A stretch of DNA of 64,000 bases from Pseudobdellovibrionaceae bacterium (GCA_023954155.1 JAMLIO010000003.1:124001-188000), one strand, 5' to 3'. Shown: positions 16,097 through 25,268, counted from the first letter of the stretch. Notes: generated by a model from the sequence alone, not told the origin. A program made the numbers and translations.

Positions 16097-19000
16097 ATGA
16101 AAAATGTAACCCTCTATTTTATAAAAAGACCAATTCTGGTAAATTTTATTTTGGCGCTCAATTTTATTATTGGTGGCTATTTCATTTATAAGGTTCCCAA
16201 GGAAGCCTTCCCTGGCGTTTCAATGAATCAGATCGTTATTGTGACTAAGTACCCTGGAGCATCGGCCAAAGATGTTGAGTTGAATGTCACTGTGAAGCTG
16301 GAAGAGAAGATCGCTGAAATTGGAAATATCAAAGAATATCGTTCAAGTTCCATTGAAAGTGTATCAAGGGTTACAATCTTTGCAGACGATAACTTAAATG
16401 AACTCCAATTTAAAGATCTTCTATTAGATGTGCAGACTGAAGTGGATAAAATTGATGATTTCCCATCAGATATTGAAGGTCAACCCATTATTACCAGTGT
16501 TACAACGGAAGATCGTCCAATTATGGAGATTGCCTTTACTGGCGATTATGCGCACTTAAAAAATACCTTACATGAAATAGAAAATGATCTTCGTAAAGTT
16601 TCAGGTGTTTCAAATGTAACTTTGGTGGGTCTCCCTGATGAAGAAATTCACATCGAAGTAGACGCTAATAAAGCTCAGGAAAAAGAAATTGATCTTAATT
16701 CGATTTACTTTGCGATCAATACTAGAAATCAAGTCGGAACAGGTGGAACGCTTGAATCTTTTTTATCTCAAAAAAAGATTGTTTCATTTAATAAATACGA
16801 CAAAGCAGAAGATGTTCTAAATACGGTAATTAGAATGTCACCTGATGGTCAAGGAGTTTACTTAAGTGATGTCGCTGAATTAAATTACCGACCTAAAGAT
16901 GAAAAACTTATTGTTCGTAATAATGGAAACCGTGGAGCTTCAATCCTAGTGGCGATTAGAAGTGGTGTAGATCAGTTAAAAGTATCTGATCAAATCAAAG
17001 AGTTTTTAGCAAATCTAGCACTCCCAGATGGTGTAACTTACAAGCTAAATAATGACGTATCTGATAATGCAAGAAGTAAGTTCTCTCTTCTCAAGAATAA
17101 TGGTCTCATTGGTTTTATTCTTGTTCTTATTCTACTCTTTTACTTCCTTGGTGGTAAACCAGCTTTTTGGACGGCATTTGGTATTCCCTTTTCCATTTTT
17201 GGAAGCATGATTATGTTTGTTCCTATGGGGATGACACTTAACTCAGTTTCAATGGGGGCATTTGTAATCGTTCTTGGGATGATTGTTGATGATGCTATGG
17301 TGATAAGTGAACGTTTCGATGTCAATATCGAAGATGGCCAATCACCAGAGGAAGCGGCCAGTAATGCTGTGGGAAGGCTCTGGAAACCAGTGTTAGCATC
17401 ATCTTTAACAACGATAGTAGCATTTTTACCATTATTAGCATTAGGTGGCCTATCAGGTAAATTTATTTGGCAGATGCCTACAGTTGTCATGATGGCGTTG
17501 TTTGTTTCACTTATTGACTGCTATTTATTATTACCAGCTCACCTTGCTCATGGGTCAAATAAAAAGGGGCAATATCAAAAAAATAAAATTGTCGTTTTTG
17601 GTGAGAATTTATATGAAAAACTACTTCGCAAGTTAATTGATCACCGTTATTTTGTGACACTTGGATTCTTAGGGATACTTGGTTTTAGTGTCTTTATTGG
17701 TGCAACAAAAGTAAGAAAAGATTCTTTTCCGCAAGAGGCCTCTGAAGGATTCACGATTAAAGCAACCCTTACAAAAGGATATGCTCCCGAAAAAGTCGAA
17801 GAAATAATCAGTGAATTAGAAAAGAGTATTCAAAGTCTAAAAAAGAAAGAGCTTGTAGGATATACCACGAGAATCGGTACACATAGCTTAAGCTCCCTTA
17901 CAAATTTAGGAACCGAAGAAAACTTAGTTGCTTTTATGGTTTATTTAACTCCCTATAGTGACAGAAATAGAACTGCTCAAGATATTGTAGATGATATTCG
18001 CGCAAAACATTACAGATTTTATACAGAAAAAGGATACGGTTTAGAATTTGACCTGATGCGGATCGGTCCCCCACTTGGCGAGCCATTTGAAATAATTATC
18101 TCTTCAAACAACAATGAAAACCGGGCGAACTCCTCACTAAAAGTAGCCAATTTTTTAAAGATGATTGATGGTCTCTCTGATGTGAAAGACGATCAAATTG
18201 AAGGAAAAGATGAGATTAATCTTAGGCTAAATTATAAAAAAGTTGCCCAAGCAGGTTTAACACCGGCAGACATTATCAGGACTTTAAGAATTGCTTTTGA
18301 TGGTCAGGTTGTCACAGATTATTCGTCAATAAATGAAACTTATGATTTTCGCTTGAGATTGAACAAAAAAACGAGAGGAGATTTAGATTTTGTTTCCAAT
18401 CTCCCGATAGCAAATAAGCGTGGTCAGCTTATTAAGTTAAACACGATGATTGAGTATGAAGAAAGACCATCTTTTGCAGAGATTAAGCATTTTAACGGTC
18501 AGCGATCAACATCTATTACAGGAAATATAAATACAGAAAAGATTACAGCAGTTGAAATGCTCAAGAAATTTAACGAAACTTTTGTCAAAGATAAAAATGT
18601 TAAATACACAATTAGTGGACGTCCAGTAGAGGAAGAAAAAATTTTTGCTGGCTTAAAAATTGCTGCGGCACTGGCGATTATTGGAATATATTTTATCCTA
18701 AGTTTAATGTTTGATTCTTATGCAAAACCTTTTTTAATATTAACAGTAATCCCTTTTGGAGTTGTAGGAATATTTCTATCCTTTTTTGCGCATGGATTAC
18801 CAATTTCGATGTTTGCAGGAATCGGTCTAATTGGTCTTTCTGGCATCGTTGTTAATGACTCCATCGTTCTTGTAGATCATTTAAGTCAACGACTTAAAGA
18901 AAATGCGAAATTCTCTATAGATGTTCTCATCCAAGGGGCCAAAGAGAGGCTTCGTCCAATCTCTTTAACTACCGTAAGTACAATGCTCGCCGTGGCTCCC

Positions 19001-20623
19001 ACTGGATATGCTATTGGTGGTTATGACTCCTTGTTGTCTCCACTGTCATTGGCAATACTTTATGGACTTTTATTTGGAACTACGGTCGTTCTTATTTTAA
19101 TGCCCAATCTATACGTAATTGGCAATGATCTAGGAAACTATATGAAAAAGGTTAAAGGTAACAAAAAGGCAGCACATTTATCAGTTTTATTAATCCCACT
19201 CATAATTGGTTTACACACAAAAGAAGTTAAGGCCGAAGCAAGAATAAACATTAAAAGAATTGTAGAACTTGTCGAAGATACCAATGAATTTAAGATTCAA
19301 AATGAGTCAGTAAGTCAGTCTGAATTTGGCATTGATGCAGTTGATGGACTCCTCGATTCAAAACTGAGTTCAAAGTTTTTTAAGTATTCCTCGGTAAATT
19401 ATCCCAACCCACCGATCTCTCTTGATTCTGAGAAAGAAGGATTCGGACTTAGTTTTGATTACGAAAAAATGACTTCATTTGGAGTAAAACTTGGTTTGGG
19501 GGTTGGATTTGAGGATAAAAAGCTTGGAACAATTCCGGCCAATAATCAATTTAATCTTAATGCGATGGATACTGTTTATAAAGCAAGTATTGCCGCTCCG
19601 CTCTGGAGAAACTTTGGCAGTAAGGAATATCACTTAAACAGAAGTGCTGCCCTTACCAAAAAGAGTGGCCAAACCCTTCAAGGTAAATCTTTAAAGGACA
19701 AACTAATTATCGATGCTGTCACTCATTATTGGTCGATAGTTAAGTTAGAAGAAGAGAGAGAAATTGCTCAAAATTCACTGACACGTTTTAAAGAACTACA
19801 TAAATTGAACATAACAAAAATAAAGTCTGGAATTATCAGTAAGTCCGAGTTCTTAACTTCTGAAGTTGAAATTACAAGTCGAGAGAAAATCTTAAAAGAT
19901 TTAGAGTCTAGGATAAGAATTGAGAAATTAACTCTAGAAAGTGCTTTAGAACTGAAATCTTCTGTTGTGATTGAGCATGACAAAATGAATGCTTCTAGTT
20001 CAATTCTAAGCAGCAAAAGTAGTTCTGCTCTAAATTTAGTAGAGTCTGGTCTTACCTATAAACAAATGCAAAGTAATAGTGAGCTTTTTGATGAATTGGT
20101 TTCAATTGAAAACGAAAAAACAAAATCAAATGTTGATTTTTTTGTATCTTTAAAGAGTTTTGGACGTGGTGATAATTTAAGCAACTCAATTAGTGAAAAC
20201 ACTCAAGATAAATACGAGGTATTTGCTGGTGTGACTTGGGATCTTGACGTAGGAACTAAGAAAAATGATTCTGCTATAGCAGCAGCGATGAGTCGAAAAA
20301 GACAAGCAGACTACAGGAGAAATAAGACCAAGCTTCAACTTATAAAGAGCGTAGAGTCGCTAAAAGAAAAAGTAAAATCTAATAAAGAGCAGATTGTATT
20401 TCTTGAAAAGATGAAAGAGCAACAGTTCAATATTTTGAAAGCTGAAAAGAAGAGGTTTGAAAATGGTAGAATTACAACATTAGACTTTGTAAAACTACAA
20501 GAGGCTTATGATAGAAGCTCATTGCAAGTTATAGCACTTAACTTTTCAAATGAAATAACCGCTCTTAATTTATATTTTACGGTTGGAAAGACGGATGAAT
20601 ATTTACGGTCATATATGGAGTAA
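16097..20623 (+). CDS. RND efflux transporter fused to TolC-like outer-membrane factor
   Basis: One 1508-residue frame encodes two pump parts. Residues 1-1010 are a complete RND permease: TM1 near 12-31, periplasmic loop 1, TM2-6 with the proton-relay pair in GMIVDDAMVISE (Asp398/Asp399), loop 2 from about 540, and TM8-12 with GLSGIVVNDSIVLVDH in TM10. Residues 1016-1046 look like a Sec signal peptide (MKKVKGNKK, hydrophobic LLIPLIIGL, then EVKA-EA). Residues 1047-1508 are an outer-membrane factor with two long helical hairpins (RFKELHKLNITKIKSGIISK and RFENGRITTLDFVKLQEAYD) and barrel strands. An internal ATG at 19142 has AGGA 6 bases upstream, so the factor might also be made separately. 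No adaptor (HlyD-like) gene is present. The sequence is A+T-rich. Substrate is unknown. Confidence 0.88.
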   Translation: MKNVTLYFIKRPILVNFILALNFIIGGYFIYKVPKEAFPGVSMNQIVIVTKYPGASAKDVELNVTVKLEEKIAEIGNIKEYRSSSIESVSRVTIFADDNLNELQFKDLLLDVQTEVDKIDDFPSDIEGQPIITSVTTEDRPIMEIAFTGDYAHLKNTLHEIENDLRKVSGVSNVTLVGLPDEEIHIEVDANKAQEKEIDLNSIYFAINTRNQVGTGGTLESFLSQKKIVSFNKYDKAEDVLNTVIRMSPDGQGVYLSDVAELNYRPKDEKLIVRNNGNRGASILVAIRSGVDQLKVSDQIKEFLANLALPDGVTYKLNNDVSDNARSKFSLLKNNGLIGFILVLILLFYFLGGKPAFWTAFGIPFSIFGSMIMFVPMGMTLNSVSMGAFVIVLGMIVDDAMVISERFDVNIEDGQSPEEAASNAVGRLWKPVLASSLTTIVAFLPLLALGGLSGKFIWQMPTVVMMALFVSLIDCYLLLPAHLAHGSNKKGQYQKNKIVVFGENLYEKLLRKLIDHRYFVTLGFLGILGFSVFIGATKVRKDSFPQEASEGFTIKATLTKGYAPEKVEEIISELEKSIQSLKKKELVGYTTRIGTHSLSSLTNLGTEENLVAFMVYLTPYSDRNRTAQDIVDDIRAKHYRFYTEKGYGLEFDLMRIGPPLGEPFEIIISSNNNENRANSSLKVANFLKMIDGLSDVKDDQIEGKDEINLRLNYKKVAQAGLTPADIIRTLRIAFDGQVVTDYSSINETYDFRLRLNKKTRGDLDFVSNLPIANKRGQLIKLNTMIEYEERPSFAEIKHFNGQRSTSITGNINTEKITAVEMLKKFNETFVKDKNVKYTISGRPVEEEKIFAGLKIAAALAIIGIYFILSLMFDSYAKPFLILTVIPFGVVGIFLSFFAHGLPISMFAGIGLIGLSGIVVNDSIVLVDHLSQRLKENAKFSIDVLIQGAKERLRPISLTTVSTMLAVAPTGYAIGGYDSLLSPLSLAILYGLLFGTTVVLILMPNLYVIGNDLGNYMKKVKGNKKAAHLSVLLIPLIIGLHTKEVKAEARINIKRIVELVEDTNEFKIQNESVSQSEFGIDAVDGLLDSKLSSKFFKYSSVNYPNPPISLDSEKEGFGLSFDYEKMTSFGVKLGLGVGFEDKKLGTIPANNQFNLNAMDTVYKASIAAPLWRNFGSKEYHLNRSAALTKKSGQTLQGKSLKDKLIIDAVTHYWSIVKLEEEREIAQNSLTRFKELHKLNITKIKSGIISKSEFLTSEVEITSREKILKDLESRIRIEKLTLESALELKSSVVIEHDKMNASSSILSSKSSSALNLVESGLTYKQMQSNSELFDELVSIENEKTKSNVDFFVSLKSFGRGDNLSNSISENTQDKYEVFAGVTWDLDVGTKKNDSAIAAAMSRKRQADYRRNKTKLQLIKSVESLKEKVKSNKEQIVFLEKMKEQQFNILKAEKKRFENGRITTLDFVKLQEAYDRSSLQVIALNFSNEITALNLYFTVGKTDEYLRSYME

Positions 20624-20627
20624 AAAA

Positions 20628-20903
20628 ATGAAAGAATTACCAGAAAATGTAAATGTATATAAACGCACTCCTGATTTTAATCAAGAAACCATCCCTGCTG
20701 GATTATTGAAGGCCCATACAACAAAAGAAGGAACTTGGGGAAAAATTTGTGTCTCCAATGGGAAATTACTATACACAATCGAGAAAGAACCACAGGAGAC
20801 AATAGAACTAATGCCCGGGAAAATTGGAGTTGTGGAGCCACAAGTTCCACATCATGTAGAACCATTGGGGGATGTTGAGTTTCATGTGGAGTTTTTAAAA
20901 TGA
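20628..20903 (+). CDS. DUF1971-domain protein (TehB-associated cupin-like)
   Basis: The 91-residue protein matches the DUF1971 pattern throughout: LPENVNVYKRTPDF, TIPAGLLKAHTTKEGTWGKI, GKLLYTI, GVVEPQVPHHVEPLG, VEFHVEF. This small cupin-like domain is also found next to or fused with TehB-type tellurite-resistance methyltransferases and in YeaR-type proteins. The histidines in PHHVEP could bind a metal. ATG at 20628 follows GGAG, which overlaps the stop of the RND fusion gene, so translation is probably coupled. Its stop overlaps the next ATG (ATGA). Confidence 0.83.
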   Translation: MKELPENVNVYKRTPDFNQETIPAGLLKAHTTKEGTWGKICVSNGKLLYTIEKEPQETIELMPGKIGVVEPQVPHHVEPLGDVEFHVEFLK

Positions 20904-21313
20904 GCGATAGAAATAAGAAAGTCATTGCCTTTACTTTGGGCTTGCTCGCAATTGGCTTTGGAGTAATGACGATAAAATCTGGAGGATTTGCTCTCTTTGG
21001 TGGAGTTGAAGGAAAGGATTTTGCTGGAAGGTATGTTCCATTTGTACTTTGGTTTAATTTCATTGCTGGTTTTTTCTATGTCATATCAGGGATTGGCATT
21101 ATTCTAAAGACCAAATGGGCCCTAAAATCATCCATCATTCTGGCAGCTTTGACACTGCTAGTATTTTTGGCTTTTGGAATACATATTTTTTTAGGAAATC
21201 CCTATGAGACGAGAACCATTGGAGCAATGTCCATTCGAACCATTTTTTGGATATTCATTTCCGTCTCTTTAATGAAAATTGGATCAAATAATAAGCAGGA
21301 AATTTCTCTTTAA
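20900..21313 (+). CDS. Four-helix membrane protein, last gene of efflux operon
   Basis: A 137-residue inner-membrane protein with four predicted helices (about 8-27, 46-70, 76-97 and 108-126) and short charged ends. No motif is recognised. It overlaps the DUF1971 gene by 4 bases and so belongs to the same operon. Its 3' end overlaps the 3' end of the convergent small gene 21255-21485 by 59 bases. That is more than usual and may mark the boundary of the acquired segment. Confidence 0.7.
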   Translation: MSDRNKKVIAFTLGLLAIGFGVMTIKSGGFALFGGVEGKDFAGRYVPFVLWFNFIAGFFYVISGIGIILKTKWALKSSIILAALTLLVFLAFGIHIFLGNPYETRTIGAMSIRTIFWIFISVSLMKIGSNNKQEISL

Positions 21314-21485
21314 TTTTATTTGAGTTATTTTTTATCAAGGCAGAACTAAACTGCTGAAGCGCCGGCAACCCCCGATCCAACTTCTTAATGGTTTCAACCT
21401 TGAATTCTTTGATCAGACTTGGGGCCATATAGCTGCCTGAAACCAGTAAAATAATGGCTGCTACTATTTCTGCTACTGCTTTCAT
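21255..21485 (-). CDS. Small membrane-anchored or secreted protein
   Basis: A 76-residue protein with an N-terminal hydrophobic segment (AVAEIVAAIILLVSGSYMA) and a basic helical remainder (KEFKVETIKKLDRGLPALQQF). The ATG at 21485 overlaps the TGA of the upstream HTH gene (ATGA) and has GGAGGAAG upstream, so the start is well supported. The last 19 or so codons run into the convergent operon gene, so the C-terminus may have been replaced when the neighbouring block was joined. No family is recognised. Confidence 0.6.
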   Translation of the reverse strand: MKAVAEIVAAIILLVSGSYMAPSLIKEFKVETIKKLDRGLPALQQFSSALIKNNSNKIKEKFPAYYLIQFSLKRRK

Positions 21486-22036
21486 TTTTCTTCCTCCTGT
21501 TGGCGGCGAACAATGGTAGTCACTACGGACTTGTCCCATTGCCCACCTTTTTTACTTTTAATTTTTTTATCGTTTAAGTGCTTAGCGATTTGACGAAATG
21601 ATTGGTCCTCTTCATGAAGCTTCATGATCAGCTTTATGACTTGCTGCTCCTTTGGGCTTGAAACGATCTGGCCCTTTACCAACATTTCCCCATACTTCAC
21701 TCGAAGCATTTGGGTGCCTTGATCCTTATTCAAGCCGTGAAGTTTGATGGCATCCAAGACAGAGGTTTTGGGCCAAGCTGAGTCAGTTACGACTACAATC
21801 TGCCTCATAGAGAGACCTAAATCGAGGTAAAGCTTCTTGAGTATTCCGTAATTTTCCGCTGGCGTATTGAAAAAATGTGTAATAAAAACAGAGATATAAC
21901 TAAGATTGGGAAGCGGTTCGTTTAGCGTTGCGGTTGCCCGACCAATTTTAACAACAAAGCGTAAAACCACTCCTTCATCCCCAAATTTGACCTTCTGCGG
22001 ACGGGAGGCTCTTGCACTGCGGACGGCGCGCTTCAA
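21482..22036 (-). CDS. HTH / recombinase-C-terminal-like DNA-binding protein
   Basis: The frame encodes 184 residues. Residues about 62-105 form one helix-turn-helix (YGILKKLYLDLGLSMRQIVVV...VLDAIKLHG). Residues 115-178 resemble the DNA-binding tail of serine recombinases (SPKEQQVIKLIMKLHEEDQS, FRQIAKHLNDKKIKSKKGGQW). The catalytic resolvase domain is absent, so it is not an integrase itself. The first 50 residues are Arg-rich and unconvincing; the true start may lie downstream, or the 5' end may be decayed. It is coupled by ATGA to the small membrane gene and sits at the right edge of the A+T-rich block. Confidence 0.6.
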   Translation of the reverse strand: MKRAVRSARASRPQKVKFGDEGVVLRFVVKIGRATATLNEPLPNLSYISVFITHFFNTPAENYGILKKLYLDLGLSMRQIVVVTDSAWPKTSVLDAIKLHGLNKDQGTQMLRVKYGEMLVKGQIVSSPKEQQVIKLIMKLHEEDQSFRQIAKHLNDKKIKSKKGGQWDKSVVTTIVRRQQEEEK

Positions 22037-22135
22037 AAATCAGTCCGATCATGAATGCAGAGTGGACTTCAAAATTTAGGTTACAGCTCTTAGTCTGCCT
22101 TAATGGCTGGTGAGATTTCACCGATAAGTATAAAT

Positions 22136-22467
22136 ATGAAAACTTTTTTATTCTTACTTTGTATCTCTTTAGCTGCATGTGCGTCCAGTCCCCCATTACA
22201 CTGCCGTAAACGAGTCAGGAAAACCGCCGAAGCGAAGTATAGCGAAAGAGGGTTTTTCAATCGAAAGGCCGCCAGCTTTTTTGGAAACCTGCGGGAACGG
22301 CACTTAGGAGCTATCATCAATGTGAAAGAGCCAAAATTTGTCATGTCATAGATCAATTTAAGTCTCTGAGTGGCGATTCTGGGCGTTTGGTGCCGTTTAA
22401 GCATGGCTGCACATCTCAAAAGTATGTGAGTGATTTTGATCGGGCATTGTCTGAATTTTCTAGATAA
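22136..22467 (+). pseudogene. Decayed lipoprotein gene with two frameshifts
   Basis: ATG at 22136 opens a lipoprotein signal (MKTFLFLLCISLAACASS, lipobox LAAC). The frame should shift by one base in the C5 run at 22190-22194, after which it reads HYTAVNESGKPPKRSIAKEG...FLETCGNGT. A second shift near 22300 continues as CERAKICHVIDQFKSL, HGCTSQKYVSDFDRALSEFSR and a stop at 22465-22467. The composite of about 110 residues reads as a genuine small lipoprotein. Two independent shifts suggest decay, though sequencing error cannot be excluded. Confidence 0.55.
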
Positions 22468-22750
22468 ATAAAAATATAATTAAAATTTCATATTAAAAGG
22501 CCTTACTGTTTCTTAGTATGTGATGCTCACGCATTTAACAGAAACATCCTCTTTATCCAATGCGGACCCTGCACAAAGAAATTTTGTGGGGGATTGAGCC
22601 CCAGATACCGAACTAGGCTGCCTTCTTCGGTAAAGCTTTAAAAAATTTTACGCATGTTGTTCAATATAGTTTCAGAAGCATTACGACGTAAGTGATGATC
22701 CCTTTAAAAGGATCTTCTGTTCAACTCTCTTTATGGGTAAGACCTGCTTT

Positions 22751-24514
22751 CTACTTCCACTCCGAAATTTTTTTCAAAAAGAATCCTGAGCTATATAGGA
22801 CTACTCCCGTAAATAGCAGACATAAAATTCGTATGATTGTGGGAGCTGAAGCGGCGTCATAAAGCAATGCCTTGCCTGCGGCCAAACCCAGAACCAATAA
22901 GGCAGACTTAGCCATAATCTCATCCTTTCTGTTATAAGAAAAAAGAATGACTGCTAGGGCATAAAGCAACCAACACATTGAAACCGCCAGAGAACCATAT
23001 TCTCGAACAAAATTATAAAAACCCGCAATTGCAAGAATATGGGTTGCTGTCAGAAGTGCGACTCCTAATGCCTTTGTAGATTCACTTGCTATCAATTTAG
23101 GATTTGTGGCAAACATGATCCATATAGTGATAAAAGCGGCAACAGCAGCAAGAGAGACATTGAGATCACTTCCATTTAATAGATGCGAAACAATCTTAAA
23201 ATATTCGATAATGCCAACAGCCCCGAGACAAATCTGTAAAGCCAGCAAAGCATTGTTTGATAGCGTAGAAGTCATCTTTTTTAGAGGATAAAATAGAAAT
23301 CCTACCAGAAGTAAAGTCAATAACCACGGACGAAAACTCTCTGGCATCAGTACCAAATAACCAGAATGAAATGCGACAATCGAAATAAAAGCAAAGACAA
23401 CACCATCGCTGTGCAGTTCTTTTTGAACCATCCACTTTTTTGCCAACAAATATAGTCCCATCAATAATCCTGCAAAACCTAAAGTGACCCATGGGGCAAT
23501 AGCAGGTTGAATTTGATAAATGAAATTATATTCTACGGCATAAAATATTAGGAGTACGGGAAAGAAACACCAGGCTTCAACTTCTGACAAAGGCAGCTTG
23601 GTTTTCTTGCTATGAAAAAAGGTTCCGACAGCAAAGATACAAAAATGTAATCCTAATAATGAAGCCGAAAGGGCATAATATTGCGTGCCCACACCCCCAG
23701 CAATACTAGTTAAAACAATAGCAAGATATGACGCCACCAAAGTCAGTAAGCGTGATTGAATAGAAATTGAAATTACAGAGTAAACCAAAGAACAACAAAT
23801 ATAGTAGTAAGATAGTAAATAAAAATTACTTTCTGCGAGAGGGCTGATATCTGCATCTAAAATTAAGGGAGACGCATAAGCCCCAATGGCTGAAACGACA
23901 GCATAAATATCATGTCTAATTTGAGTGTAAAGCCAAATACAGGCTCCAGAAATAGCACTTGTTAAAATTAAAGACAGATTAAAATTAAATAAGGAGTAAA
24001 AACCATAACCCGCATAGATCGTAAGAAAAAGGACAATGATTCCTGCAGCTGGCAACAGACTGGAGTAACCCCAATCAAATTTTTTTAAATACAGGCCCAT
24101 CCCAATAAGACTGAAACCTAAAAGAGCGGCCAAGCCCATTTGTCTTTCAGGAGTCAACCAGCCTGAGTCTAAAGAAAGCTTAATAATAAAGCATCCAGCT
24201 AAAACAAAACAGATCGCAGCAACCACACCCAACCAGTTTGCTTCTCTAAAATAAGCAGGCTCAGACTTTTTTGATCCTGAAGGGCGTGGAGAGTAATTAA
24301 CAGGCTTACTTTTTATATTATATGTTGGTGTTACTGGTGTATTTTTTTGAGCTGGGTTTTGCACTTCAGCTTGAGGTTGCACTTGGGACCTAGGTGCAGC
24401 ATGAGCCTGTGATTGCGTTTGGGGTTTAAATTCTAATTTAGAAATTGAGGTTTCAATTTGACTTAAACGCTTTTCGATAGAGTTAAGTCTATCTTCCATA
24501 TTTGCTATGTCCAT
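22751..24514 (-). CDS. DUF2339 polytopic membrane protein
   Basis: The 587-residue protein begins with a coiled-coil (MEDRLNSIEKRLSQIETSISKLE) and a Pro/Gln-rich linker to about residue 90. Some 16-18 transmembrane helices follow and run to the C-terminus. The coiled-coil plus linker plus many-helix plan, with ANWLGVVAAICFVLAGCFIIKL as first helix and HDIYAVVSAIGAYASPLIL inside, fits DUF2339. Members are conserved inner-membrane proteins of unknown role. The start ATG has AAGGA upstream. The gene is a single unit; the roughly 280-bp region downstream, up to the lipoprotein remnant, shows only a weak GATCC/GGATC hairpin near 22695-22715. Confidence 0.8.
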   Translation of the reverse strand: MDIANMEDRLNSIEKRLSQIETSISKLEFKPQTQSQAHAAPRSQVQPQAEVQNPAQKNTPVTPTYNIKSKPVNYSPRPSGSKKSEPAYFREANWLGVVAAICFVLAGCFIIKLSLDSGWLTPERQMGLAALLGFSLIGMGLYLKKFDWGYSSLLPAAGIIVLFLTIYAGYGFYSLFNFNLSLILTSAISGACIWLYTQIRHDIYAVVSAIGAYASPLILDADISPLAESNFYLLSYYYICCSLVYSVISISIQSRLLTLVASYLAIVLTSIAGGVGTQYYALSASLLGLHFCIFAVGTFFHSKKTKLPLSEVEAWCFFPVLLIFYAVEYNFIYQIQPAIAPWVTLGFAGLLMGLYLLAKKWMVQKELHSDGVVFAFISIVAFHSGYLVLMPESFRPWLLTLLLVGFLFYPLKKMTSTLSNNALLALQICLGAVGIIEYFKIVSHLLNGSDLNVSLAAVAAFITIWIMFATNPKLIASESTKALGVALLTATHILAIAGFYNFVREYGSLAVSMCWLLYALAVILFSYNRKDEIMAKSALLVLGLAAGKALLYDAASAPTIIRILCLLFTGVVLYSSGFFLKKISEWK

Positions 24515-24733
24515 GAATTGTCCTTGCTGTAAATTTAAATCGTAAACTTATTTTTAAGTTTCATGGTCATTGATATTAAAGTCAAATTGCTTTCAGCAAA
24601 GGTACACCTTGCGATATGTTTAACTTTTAGACGGACGTTATATGTGCCAAGAGGATAAAAGTGTCTTTACTGCTTTTAATAGGTCTAGACTTGGTATAAG
24701 ACGTGCACCCTTTCAGAGAAAGGGGAAAAATTT

Positions 24734-25213
24734 ATGAAAAATTTTATCAAAAACGCACTTCGTTTAAGTGGTTTCTTATGTTTGGGCTTTGCCGCTCACT
24801 CTGCAAATGCACAAGCCTGTCATTACTCTGATTTTAATGAGCATCACGTCTATGTAGGGTCTTATAATGCCTGCATTTATAAGACCATCCAAACAGTGGA
24901 TTGTGCTCCATTAGAAAATCAGAAGCAAAGCCTAAGCAAGTTAAAAAAAGCCGTCTTTTCAGTCTGCGGTCGCAAAGCAGGAGATTTAATTGAGAAGGAC
25001 TTACGTGCCAAAAAAGCTGATCCTCAAGCTCGTCTTAATTGCCATCGAGACTTTGGAGAATATATTGTTTCAAAAAGAGACGATGTTTTTGCGTTTAATT
25101 TAGAAGATAAACAAAAAGAGTGCAAAAATGATTTAAAAATTCAAAAGGCCCAAGCCAATACACCACGCCCATCAAATGGAAATGGTGCCTACTTAGACCA
25201 AGGTATTCAGTAA
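24734..25213 (+). CDS. Unknown secreted cysteine-containing protein
   Basis: A 159-residue protein with a Sec signal peptide (cleavage near ANA-QA) and six cysteines in the mature part (QACHYSD, NACIYK, VDCAP, SVCGRK, LNCHRD, KECKND), suggesting three disulfides. The mature region is mostly charged helix and ends in a Pro/Asn/Gly-rich tail. No family is recognised. Start ATG has AGGGGA upstream. It is a single gene with a strong terminator 56 bases downstream. Confidence 0.72.
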   Translation: MKNFIKNALRLSGFLCLGFAAHSANAQACHYSDFNEHHVYVGSYNACIYKTIQTVDCAPLENQKQSLSKLKKAVFSVCGRKAGDLIEKDLRAKKADPQARLNCHRDFGEYIVSKRDDVFAFNLEDKQKECKNDLKIQKAQANTPRPSNGNGAYLDQGIQ

Positions 25214-25268
25214 TCAGTGCTAAGCTTTCAAATAAGAATCTATGGGACCGCAGGTGTGGTCCTATCGT

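Noticed and set aside
22090-22419. A 109-codon minus-strand frame opposite the lipoprotein remnant
   Set aside because: No recognisable features; the plus strand carries a lipoprotein signal and sensible C-terminus, so the minus frame is a shadow.
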